A stretch of DNA of 64,000 nucleotides from Cheilinus undulatus (taxonomy: Eukaryota > Chordata > Actinopteri > Labriformes > Labridae), in assembly GCF_018320785.1 (NCBI RefSeq), contig NC_054868.1:43655874-43719873 (forward strand). Direction: 5' to 3'. The position numbers were made by a program, and so were the translations under genes. The notes under the pieces are model-generated. The model searched no databases and had not been told where the DNA came from. It was given only the letters and a program-made list of their open reading frames with translations. Every line of letters starts with the position of its first letter. Within the stretch, counting starts at the first letter, position 1. Positions 54,461 to 64,000 of the stretch are shown here, piece after piece.

Positions 54461-55337
54461 TTATCACGATTCTTGGGTCACAACTCCATTTTATTGCGAT
54501 TTTGAGTATTTTCCAATACAGTGAGTATTGCAATACAGTATTTTGAGATGTATTGCGATCTTTACCATTTTTTCAACTGTTTAGCTGACTTACCATTAAT
54601 CTAGCCCTCATGTTTGTTGTATTTTCACAGTATTTTATTTTCATGTAGCACTTCTTGCAGACCTCATGTGTCATGTCCATCTCATTTGTGATCTGCTTGC
54701 ATTCCTAGTGTCCTTCCCCTGGTGCTGGCATGTTTGCTGTACTAACTTTCTCCTGCTCTATGACTGTCACCTTTAACAACTTCACTGAACAAACAATTGT
54801 CCAAACAATTGATTTTATTTTTCCATTATCATATACTTCAGTTAATGTAAGCAATTAATTTGAAAAAAAAAAAAAGGAATACTTGGTGGACGAGACGATA
54901 CAATATATCACCAGACAAAATATCATGAAACTATGCTGTATTGGTTTTTCCTGAAACAATTTCTCCCAATATGAACAATCAATATATCCTGTAAATATTT
55001 GCCGTACATACAAAAATGTTTGTGAAGTTTCAGTCAGGACAAATACACCTACATCAGTTGAAGTCTTTTTTTTAATCTCCATTTCTTAAACTTTAGGGCA
55101 CGCTTCAAAGGATGTTTGCTTTAACTTTCTTCATTCTCAGACTTTGTGTATTTTTTGAACTTAATTTTTAGATCTAAACTACAATTCATGTGAAAGCTAT
55201 ATGCTTTCGTAGAAAACACCAAAACCAATAACAGTAAGACTGATCAATGAAAATGTAAGCAAATTAGGATAAATCAAAAATCAAGTTAGGTTAGGCACAT
55301 TTCAATTATAACTGGTGAAGTGTTTAAGTGTAAAGAC

Positions 55338-57909
55338 TAGGGGTGGGAACCAAGAACCAGTTCCGATTGGCTCGATCATCAACATCATTTACACTTTTTC
55401 TTAATGATTCCCTTATCGATGCCTCACCTCCGCATGCCATAAAATACAGACCTCGCATGTGACAGTCAGCTGAACAGAGAAGCTGAGAAAATAAACATTT
55501 ACCGGGCTATACAGTATCACCGCAAGGTGTTTGAAAAAAACATTAAACAAGCACCTGTCGGCATGCACGCATATGCACAATGAGCGGAGCGTGCGCCTCT
55601 GCAGGGTTTCATCTAATCCTTTATCAAAATGCTTCGAGTCTAGAATAAAACACATTCATAAGGAGATGTTTATAGGAGTGGGAGAAGTGAATTATACAAG
55701 TAAAACAGGTTAAATCATGGCAGGGGATCAAATGAAATTTCTCTTTCTTTCTCTTTCAATGACAGACGTGCGCTCTTTTTCCTCTCTCCCCTCCTCTCCT
55801 CCCAGAAGAAGAGACAGGTTAATCCAAATCTAATAGGCTATCATAGAATCTGGTCATGTAAAGTAATGTTCCGTGGGATTTTTAACAGAAAAAGATTGGA
55901 CTTCAATATTATTTATGTCTGCGTTGTGCTTCAATGATGAGCTCCGTCCTGTTGAGTGTTTATTTTACGATGATCTTATAAAAAGTTACAGAATACTTTA
56001 GCGCATAAAGCAGTGAATACTCTCATCTATATTTCACATTAAACAGGTAAAGATAAGTTTAAACATTTTTAAAAACCCTGAGTGGTTTCTATTGTACCTG
56101 GCATGGCTGCAGCAGGACGCAGCACCTGTGGGTATGCGTAATATATCAACACTGACGTTTTGCCAGTAAGAAGAATGAGAGTGTTTTTAAACTCACGTTG
56201 TCTTAGATCACATAGGAGCCAGCGGTGCACGTCTAACAGTTTGACTTTAGAGAAGACCTTACCACGGTGCCAGAACACTCCCCGCACCGTGATTGCGCCA
56301 TGGCGCGCAAGTATCTGTGCACCGGTAAATGTGCGAGTGTTCATCCTGTCCCGACATCATTAACAGGAGTTCAGTCATCACTTTTAAAGCGTCATCACAC
56401 ACAGGCAGTGGTGCTGTGGGTGGAAAAACACATAAATTCTTTATTATTAATGTAATCCCACAGCACCATCTTCATGATGGTAAAAGCAACAGCGTGGCTG
56501 TTTTTAGTACCCCAGGATACCGTATTACCATATTACCACCTATTTCTATTGAACTGTCACAAAAACAGACTAAAGTGGTCAAAAGTGTGGCTTCATTTCT
56601 CCAAAAATGACACACTCAGGGCAATGAGAAACGTCTGTCAAACAGTGATGTCTAATGCATGATAGTGGTGCGCGGTATATGCAGTAGACGGTATAAATGA
56701 TATAAATTTGGCCTACGGTAGAGATTTGGACTCTGCCGACCAATCGCAATAACTCTTGTTAATGACATCATCGTATCTACCTCAGTGTGAGTTAGCAGGC
56801 AAAACACGTGTTTTTTCCTCTCAAAGTCTGACGGCTGTTCCGCAACTAAGTCAGTGTGCCGTCTCTGTCAGCCTGCATGGGGCTAGTGCAGGCACTTAGC
56901 CTGTGTGCCAAAGCACACAAGCTAAGTGCTGCTTTGGCTGGTCGCAGAGGCCAGCGCTGCAGCGCTTCCTCTTAAAATGGCATAAACAACCATTTAAGTC
57001 TATTTTAACTTATGACTGTATTTTCTAAGTCCACAGTGAGTCAAAGACCCAGGCTGCGATGTTAAATGAGGCCAGAAAAGCTTCTGTAAACTAGCCATAT
57101 TCTCCGAACGGCAGCCAAAGCTAAGCTAACTCAAAGCTAAACACAATACTTCTGTCAAGCTCTTCAAAATAAAAGTCTGCGGCTGTTATTTTTCTGATAC
57201 ACATTTATTGTGAACGCCTTCACTAGGAAACGTGTTCAAGTCATTAGCAGCTTAACACACCTCATCAGGATAGAGATGAAATATGAAACTTGGAGAGCAG
57301 TTAGACAGAAGTAAACCTGGAGAGACTTCAAAAAGTACAACATGTTTTCTGTGTTCCTATACTTGGACATAAATTGAGTATGCCATCAGAGGTTTGTTTT
57401 AAGGGGAGAAGGGGGTTAATAACGCTTGAATTTGGATTAAAAAGCATTATCTCTTTGTAATTTAGTATACCGTGACATAATAATGTATCGTCAAAGGCAA
57501 GAAAAATACAATTATATGATTTTTAGGCCATATTGCCCTGGCCTAATGCATGACATGCATCTTTTAGCCCAATAATTGTTAATTTTGCACAAGAGTTCAA
57601 TTTATTTTGATACCTATGGAAAGCTAAGATCTAGAGTCTAGTTTTATATTTATTTTAAGGATTTGTCTTTTAAAGAAAATGAGCAGTAGTACTATATTCT
57701 AATTCAAGTTCAAAGATTAAAGATCCAGAGATTTTTTTTGTCTATTTTAGCATGTTCTCCTCCCAAACACTTGATGTTTAACATTTTTAGCCATCCAAAA
57801 AGAAAATTCACAGGTAGGAATCGATAAGGGAATTGATAAAGAATCGAATTGATAAGAAGAATTGATAACGGCATTGATATTGATAAAATCTTATCAATTC
57901 CCACCCCTA
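55338..57909. mobile_element. hAT-type element, 2572 bp
   Basis: The exact target duplication GTAAAGAC is at 55330-55337 and 57910-57917. Ends are TAGGGGTGGGAACCAAG and the complement, ending AATTCCCACCCCTA. The intron of gene 5 has the site once (GTAACGAC at 48714-48721). Short frames inside show no recognisable transposase. A further insertion seems nested at 56663-57542. Confidence 0.9.
56663..57542. mobile_element. probable nested hAT-like insertion
   Basis: The repeat CTAATGCATGA stands on both sides (56652-56662 and 57543-57553). The right edge 'ttaggccatattgccctggc' resembles a hAT-type end; the left edge 'tagtggtgcgcggtatatgc' pairs with it only weakly. The direct repeat is longer than the usual 8 bases, so the exact borders are open. 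Confidence 0.5.
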
Positions 57910-58172
57910 GTAAAGACTGAGTGGGTTTCACCTCTACAGCTGTTGGAATTTCCCAAAGCAGATAAGAACTGTGGCAACACAGAGCAAACTGTGAGCTTAA
58001 ATCATTGGGAAGACATTTCATTTAAGTTGCTTGGTTCTGATTAAACTGTGGCTGATGCTACAGCTGAGATAAATGCTCCAGCAAGTCGGAGGTAGTGCAA
58101 AAACACTTTTTGGAAAGAAAAGCTTTCAGTGTTTTTCTTTGCTCTTCTTGTAGTAAAAAAACTGTTGTTCAG

Positions 58173-58976
58173 TTGTAATGGGGATTGAAACCCGGGAAAT
58201 ACCCGGAATCAATAACGTTTTAGCTTATCGATACTGCTATCGAGTCTCACAGGCTCTGTGACGTAACGTCATTTTAAGATAAGACTGGTGTAAAAACATA
58301 CATCAGTTCTTTCAAGGGGAACATAAACTATAAATTTTTGTGCATCACATCAAACCAGAATGTACCTTCAACTGTCGGCTTGAGAAAAAAAGATGCTGCC
58401 TGTGAGACGCATGCACTCATATCTGCCTGCGCTGGGAGTTACATGCTCTCATATCCCTCACTTCAGCTGCTTCAGGACAGTTTTCTTCCTCAGCTTCTCA
58501 GATAAATGCTGAAAAGTGCTCCAAAACTTTGAGCAAGTCCTGTTTGTTAATAATCCAGTGTAGAAATCCGCGGTGGAGTTGTCAAAATTGAAGTTAATTA
58601 GTAAATTTTTCAAGCTGAAGAAGGAAAATATGATGTGTTCAGGTAACCTCAGTAAATTAGACGACTGTATTCTATATGTTATGATGTGTTCAAATGCCAG
58701 ATAAATATGGGGGCATTTAGTTTTTGACGAGAAATCTTAATAAATACAGTTGTAAATATGAAGAATGTGTTAATATTAGGGACATAAAATCAATGTGACG
58801 GACTGAATCATAGATTTTTAACTCAAACACTGCTACTAGTGCAAATATTTGTCCACATTTTGTTTTTCCACCAAACTATAAAAAAGTATCCATAGTGGTA
58901 TCAATAAGGACTTGGATCAATAAGCAGTATCAAGAAGGGTATCAATACCAATAAAAAGTAATGATCCCCATCCCTA
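58173..58976. mobile_element. hAT-type element, 804 bp
   Basis: Target duplication TTGTTCAG / TTATTCAG (58165-58172, 58977-58984; 7 of 8 match). Ends TTGTAATGGGGATTG and the complement, ending AATGATCCCCATCCCTA. The matching site in gene 5 (49038-49045) is empty. Inside, tracts of 'atcgat' type repeats echo the ends. Confidence 0.87.
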
Positions 58977-59317
58977 TTATTCAGGTCTGATGAAACTGCT
59001 GCTACACTATAGCCACATCCAAGCTAATTGCTACACCAGCACCTGCTATTGCCATCAGCTTTAAGTGCGACTAAACCCCTCCTATAGCTACAGCCTCATT
59101 CTCTTGAAAGATGCTGATTGGTCAGGTCTGTTCTCAGGCCGAGCATGATTGGCTCAGATTGGAGCTTTGCAAGATAAATCCATCAGCTTTCTAAGGTTAG
59201 ATGTGTCTATAAATACTCTTCATGTTATAAATGATGTGTTCTGAGCATTTTGAATTTCTTTCTGTAAGAACAGTGCTCAAATGATCTTGCCTTGTTTTTC
59301 TTTCCTAGGGACTCAAG

Positions 59318-61681
59318 ATGACACTCCACACCTGTCTCATGTTTTTCCTGCTGATGCATGGAAGCCTCTCTCTCTCCAGACCGCAGTGTTACACATGTGA
59401 CCAAACATCCTGCAAGTGCTCAAAACAAAACCTTGAAAAAGTCCCTGTAACCCCTCTAAAGCTCATCACTGAACTCGACCTGTCATTCAACATGCTGACA
59501 ACCATAGGGAAGAACGACTTTGATGCACATGCCAGTTTAATATCTTTGCTCATGAACAACAACCAAATCAACACAATCCAGGAGCAAGCATTTGCAGAAC
59601 TGACTAATTTAGAGAAACTGGACTTGTCCTTCAACAGACTGGAGACGTTGTCTGCTGGATGGTTTGAGAAGCTGTATTCTCTTCAGCATTTGAACCTTTT
59701 GGGCAATACATATAAAACACTGGGTCAAGGTGGTCTTTTCCAGCCACTGAAGAGATTGAGGATCCTTTATTTTGGAGGACCCAACTTTCTAGATGTGAGA
59801 ACGGTGGACTTTTCTGGCCTCAGTCATCTTGAAGAAATTATCATTGATGGTGTGAATCTAAAAGGCTACGCAGGAGGAAGTTTAAGTCAAACTGGGCCAA
59901 TCGAGCGTGTTACACTCAGTCTAGATGGTCCATTTCAGATGAATGCAAAGCTTGTAAGAAACATTTTAACTGATGTTGTTCATGCAAACACAACCCTGAC
60001 ATTCAGCAACACCAGGTTCAGCGATTCCAATCAAATGTTCCCGTTTGATGTGGTCGCAGACGGTGGAACAAGAAGTCTTATTTTTAAGAATGGGAATATG
60101 ACAGCTGAAGCTTTTTTGGTCCTTATTAATCAACTGTCAGGCTCCAATATAACTACAATTTCTTTTGAAGATCTGAAATTCTTCTTGACTCATGGGCAGA
60201 TCAAGGATGACCTTAAATTCGACCACTTGGAGGAGGTTGTTCTCAAAAATGTTGATGTCCCTGATTATTGGAATTTCCCAGTCCTAACATTCTTGGCACC
60301 TGTGCTGATGGTCATTCGCAGGCTAACAGTGGTCAACTGCCAATTGTTTGCCATACCTTGTATATCTTCAGTCCTTTTCTCACATCTGGAGTATTTGGAC
60401 CTCAGTGAAAATTATATACCTGATCTGGCTCTTAGCAAATTATTATGTGATGGAAAGGGAGTTTTACGGAATCTGCGAACCTTCAATATCAGCAGGAATA
60501 GCTTGCGAGTGATCAACAGCAGGATCTTCACAAGATTGGATAAGCTTGAGCATCTCGATATGAGTGGAAATGCGTTTCACAGCATGCCTGAGACTTGTTA
60601 CTGGCCACCCAGTCTTCAGGTTTTGAACCTTTCTTCCTCTCTTTTAACAAAAGTGACAGCATGTTTGCCACAGAGTTTACGCATTCTCGATCTATCAGAC
60701 AATGCTTTGATTATTTTCAACATCAGTCTGTCGTTTCTTAAAGAGTTGTACATCTCTGGAAACAAGCTAAGAAGTTTACCAGATGGTGGTTTCTACCCTG
60801 GTCTTGCAATGCTCTCCATTCAAAATAACGACCTGCAGACATTTAGTAGAAATATTCTAAATGCTTACAGCAATCTGACGAGTTTAAAGGCTAGTACCAA
60901 CACATACATTTGTTCATGTGACTTTGTGGCGTTCATGAAGAGTGAAGTGGTCCATCATCAGGTCTCAGTCAGAGATGAGTTCAAGTTGTACATCTGTGAC
61001 TCCCCTGATGGAGAAAGAGGGACAAGCGTAGGAGATGTGAGCTTGTCTGTGTTCGAGTGTCACACAGCCTTGGCTTTTTCTTTACTCTGCTTGTTCATCC
61101 TTGGAGTGATTTTGCTCATTGTAGGTTTGTGTCATAAATTCAATGTTTTGTGGTATCTAAAGATGACCTGGACCTGGCTGAGAGCTAAGAGGAAGCCCAA
61201 GTTAAAGAAGGGAGAGCTTGAGTTTGACGCCTTTGTGTCGTACAGCGAAATGGACTCTGGCTGGGTGGAGGCACACCTGGTCCCTGAGCTGGAGCAGGTG
61301 GAGCCTCGTCTCCAACTCTGCCTTCACAAGAGAGACTTCTTACCCGGAGGCTGGATTGTGGACAACATCATGGACGCCATAGAGAGGAGTCACAGAACTC
61401 TGTTTGTCCTCTCTCAGCATTTTGTCAGGAGCGAGTGGTGCAAGTACGAGCTGGATTACACTCATTTCAGACTATTTAATCATAACGATGACTCGGTTGT
61501 GCTGATTCTGTTAGAGCCCATTGACAAAGACAGCATCCCCAAAAAGTTCTGTAAGCTCCGGAAAGTCATGAACTCTAAAACATACCTGGAGTGGCCTGAT
61601 GACAACACCCAGATCCCCAGATTCTGGCAGAGTTTGAGAAAAGCTACTCTGAGACCTGGAATGGACAACAGCAATGTGTAA
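59318..61681 (+). CDS. tlr2: TLR2-type Toll-like receptor, gene 6 of 6
   Basis: An intact 787-codon exon with signal peptide, LRRs, cysteine cap, membrane helix, TIR and BB-loop Pro676. It is a mosaic: to about residue 300 it follows gene 5 (SLDGPFQMN, THGQIKDDLKF), from there to about 380 gene 2 (PDYWNFPVLTFLAPVL, SENYIPDLALSK), then gene 4 (RTFNISRN); SSSLLTKV, STNTYIC and GGWIVDN again match gene 2. Private TIR changes are Gln in 'LQLCL' and Leu in 'FRLFNH'; in the cap Thr replaces Arg in 'ERGTSV'. Homology to the sister 3' UTRs stops about 15 bases after the stop, so transcript ends must differ; the first AATAAA is at 62447-62452. The start is fixed by the acceptor tttcctag ending at 59308. 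Type B unit. Confidence 0.93.
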   Translation: MTLHTCLMFFLLMHGSLSLSRPQCYTCDQTSCKCSKQNLEKVPVTPLKLITELDLSFNMLTTIGKNDFDAHASLISLLMNNNQINTIQEQAFAELTNLEKLDLSFNRLETLSAGWFEKLYSLQHLNLLGNTYKTLGQGGLFQPLKRLRILYFGGPNFLDVRTVDFSGLSHLEEIIIDGVNLKGYAGGSLSQTGPIERVTLSLDGPFQMNAKLVRNILTDVVHANTTLTFSNTRFSDSNQMFPFDVVADGGTRSLIFKNGNMTAEAFLVLINQLSGSNITTISFEDLKFFLTHGQIKDDLKFDHLEEVVLKNVDVPDYWNFPVLTFLAPVLMVIRRLTVVNCQLFAIPCISSVLFSHLEYLDLSENYIPDLALSKLLCDGKGVLRNLRTFNISRNSLRVINSRIFTRLDKLEHLDMSGNAFHSMPETCYWPPSLQVLNLSSSLLTKVTACLPQSLRILDLSDNALIIFNISLSFLKELYISGNKLRSLPDGGFYPGLAMLSIQNNDLQTFSRNILNAYSNLTSLKASTNTYICSCDFVAFMKSEVVHHQVSVRDEFKLYICDSPDGERGTSVGDVSLSVFECHTALAFSLLCLFILGVILLIVGLCHKFNVLWYLKMTWTWLRAKRKPKLKKGELEFDAFVSYSEMDSGWVEAHLVPELEQVEPRLQLCLHKRDFLPGGWIVDNIMDAIERSHRTLFVLSQHFVRSEWCKYELDYTHFRLFNHNDDSVVLILLEPIDKDSIPKKFCKLRKVMNSKTYLEWPDDNTQIPRFWQSLRKATLRPGMDNSNV

Positions 61682-63729
61682 ATCACACTGTGAGCTTCAG
61701 TTTGTTGTTTACATGCATTGAAGTCCAGTGTTACTTGTAGTAAAGCCCAGTTCACTCTGATTGGTAACTTGCAGGATCTCTGCAATTGACGTTTCCCTCC
61801 AATCCTGCATTAGCAACCATGACCATGCACGGGAGGTTTGACAAGCTTTCAGCAAGTGCTAGTTTGCTGAAGTGGTGTGCTTACAGGACCTTCGACTCTT
61901 ACAGCCTATACTCCAAATGTTTAGAGTGGGGTGTTCAATATTTCACATTCCCGTAGCCAAAAAAACAAAAGGAGAGATGTTAGATATTCATAAAACAGTG
62001 TGGAAGACCACATGAGGAATGTTATCTGGACACCAGCGTTTGAGTTTTGAACAAAAACTCCTATATTAGCTTCACGTTAGCTCTCATTTAGCCTTTTAGC
62101 ACATTAGCCACAACCATTTAAGCAGGAAATGACATCCTACACAGAAAACAGAAACCATTACAACAAATAGCAGCACCAGTTACTTAATGTTAGACTCAAA
62201 ACTCAGCATTCAAGTGAAACTGGAGTCTTACCATTCAGTTCTCAAAAGCTGAAGAACCTAACCCTAGCCACTGTTCTGTTAAATCTATAGAATCCAACCA
62301 TGGTGATTTCTTTGGTGTAGTGGAAGAGAGAAAAACGTCCACTGTGGGTGCCGCTGAAGCTGCTGCTTAGTGTTTATGTTGCTGAGCCGTCTGCAGTCCT
62401 CTAGGTTAATACTGGCGAACGTAAACTCTGCTCACACTACTCCACTAATAAACGATACCATGCTTTTACAAGCATATTGTGGACATTTCTGTCAACTTTT
62501 CTGATATTTTCAGACACCTTTTTCTGGAAATGTGATATTTTTCTTTAGTCTCAAAATTTCGACCTTTTTTCCTCGTCATTTTGACTTCAATCTCGACTTG
62601 ACCAAAATTATTTTTTCCTTCAAAAATGGCCCTTCTCCTCTTCCATTTAGCCATTTGCTACCTAAGCTAAATCTCTGTCTCTGTTCATGTGGTCTCAGTC
62701 TTCCACACTGTTTCATTCATCTGACATCTCTCCTCTTGAGTTTTTGGCTTTGTGAAAGCTTTCAGGCCTCCCATGCATAGTTACGGTTGCTAACCTAGGA
62801 TTGGACAGTGGTCGTTTTAAAAGGGGGCTTAGTGAAGGGTCAATTGGATGAGATGTTATATCGCTGCAACAGCAATGACTCACACTCACACAATTTAAAG
62901 AGATTTAATTTTATAAAATGGTGCAACAAATCTGTCCTCACAAGAAGTGAAGTACTGCTCATGCAAACTCACAGAAGCAATGGCAGATACTCTCACCTTT
63001 GAGATTGAGTGTTCACTATTTTTTGCCCTTTTCTCTGTATCTTTTTCATCATGATAATGATCAGACATTAGACTTAATGATTCCTTCATTAAGGGTGATG
63101 TCACGAATTCCCCTAAATAAAGACGCTGTATGCAAAAAAAAAAAGAAAAACAGCTTTTGACAATTTAACAAACTGAATCATCGCTAACACCTTCAAATGG
63201 CCTGATTTCGGTGGCGACGGCTCAGTTCTCAGGTCCCCTTTACAATGTTCTAAAATGGCGTGATTGCATCGTGAATCTTATGTCTGGACTGGGCTTAACA
63301 AGTAGTTAAACTTCTTTTAACTTAATCTAAAAGTTCTGTGGTGACAAAGAAATGAGCAGTTTAAATTAAAAAAACATTTGTTGGCATTGGTGTTATATTG
63401 CAGATAGTACTGGGGGGTTATTTGATTTTAGGAGCCAACCTCAAGTGGACATTTGGACGACTGCAATTTATTTTTTTTTAAACTTAGCCTTATTTGTAAG
63501 AACTTTAGATTACTGTTTGAAGTTAAACTAGATTTCTCATGTATCAGTCCTCTTGTTCAAATAATGTCACATCTTTTAAAATCAGATTTATAGATAACAT
63601 AAAGCGTCTCTGCCTTCTCTGCTAAGAAAACTGTCCATTATTTCCCCTTAAGCATTCAGACCTGTACATATCATACAGAATATGTGCTTTACTTTTTGTA
63701 CAGATATGGCAAACGCTATACCTCTAACT
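61682..63729. other. gene-free right flank of the array
   Basis: At about 61697 the sister 3' UTR is lost and 'tttgttgtttacatgc...agtccagtgttacttgta' follows, which resembles the flank about 740 bases further on after gene 2 (25738-25780). This points to a deletion of the 3' UTR. AATAAA is at 62447-62452 and again at about 63116. I see no further gene; the short frames near 62466-63104 have no recognised motif. Confidence 0.5.
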
Positions 63730-64000
63730 CAGGGGTGTCAAACTCAATCACAGCAGGGGCCAGTTTCTGAATTAAGGTCTAACCTGAGAGCCTAATAGGG
63801 TCAACATTTAACCCTAAACGGTCAACTTCATTTTCACCAGTAATGAATTATGGAGGGAAAACTTAGCACTGATGATTTTGAGATTAAAAAAGTGAAAATA
63901 TTAAGTTTTAAAGCTCAAAATCTGAGAAAAAAAAATCATATTTATTAATTAAAAAGGTTAAAACACAAAATTAAAAGTCAAAATGAAAATATATGAGATA
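63730..64000. mobile_element. left part of a hAT-like element, cut by the window end
   Basis: Begins with CAGGGGTGTCAAACTCAATC, a start common to fish and mammalian non-autonomous hAT families, followed by AT-rich sequence. The right end is outside the window. Confidence 0.6.

Noticed and set aside
55531-56662. Several overlapping 60-93-codon frames inside the hAT element
   Set aside because: They lie on both strands, overlap each other and show no BED finger or transposase motif; chance frames in a GC-richer element are the simpler view.
10671-61681. The receptors as retrogenes, because each has one coding exon
   Set aside because: Each has a spliced leader exon and intron, there are no poly(A) tails at the coding ends, and the locus is the ancestral one beside tmem131l.
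10671-61681. Assignment to TLR1 or TLR6 because 787 residues is close to their length
   Set aside because: The FHSMPETC region, the LRR after it, the TIR domain and the tmem131l neighbour fit TLR2 better; a tree would be needed for final proof.

Overview
This window is vertebrate, almost certainly teleost, genomic DNA. It is intron-rich and AT-rich, full of Tc1/mariner and hAT transposons, tRNA-derived SINEs and truncated LINEs. Its left edge holds the last coding exon of tmem131l. In human, TMEM131L lies directly upstream of TLR2 on the same strand, and the same order is seen here. No species can be named from the sequence alone.

The core is a head-to-tail array of six uninterrupted Toll-like receptor genes of TLR2 type, all on the + strand (coding starts at 10671, 22636, 30574, 43129, 49379 and 59318). 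Five encode 787 residues and one 785. Each has a single coding exon preceded by a separate non-coding 5' exon that ends in a conserved splice donor. The 5' intron runs from 1.6 to 5.2 kb, mostly according to how many transposons have landed in it. All six keep a signal peptide, leucine-rich repeats, an LRR C-terminal cysteine cap, one membrane helix and a TIR domain with the BB-loop proline.

Two kinds of upstream region can be told apart. Type A (genes 1, 2, 4) has tmem131l 3' sequence, a shared Tc1 copy just before the promoter and a second, antisense Tc1 in the intron. Type B (genes 3, 5, 6) lacks both Tc1 insertions and has a different intron. The order is A-A-B-A-B-B, with an orphan B leader after gene 3. 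Broken copies of tmem131l exons before genes 2 and 4 show that the duplication unit carried the 3' end of the neighbour along. Gene 3 joins a B promoter to an A-like intron end and coding exon.

The coding exons are mosaics. The TIR and transmembrane parts are nearly identical among copies, while residues about 190-395 (the central LRR domain, where human TLR2 binds lipopeptide and pairs with TLR1/6) differ strongly. This fits gene conversion of the signalling half with a diversified ligand-recognition half. The six products probably share one signalling output, as TLR2-family receptors that couple through MyD88-type adaptors, but could differ in ligand or partner choice.

Region by region: 1-3240 tmem131l end and a satellite; 3245-10660 transposon-rich leader and intron of gene 1; 10671-13034 gene 1; 13035-16500 LINE, hAT fragments and hAT; 16541-22626 tmem131l relics, SINEs, leader and intron of gene 2; 22636-24999 gene 2; 25000-30564 leader and intron of gene 3; 30574-32937 gene 3; 33000-43119 orphan B leader, repeats, tmem131l relics, satellite, leader and intron of gene 4; 43129-45492 gene 4; 45493-49369 B leader of gene 5; 49379-51736 gene 5; 51737-59308 B leader of gene 6 and its transposon-swollen intron; 59318-61681 gene 6; 61682-64000 non-coding sequence and the start of one more hAT-like element.
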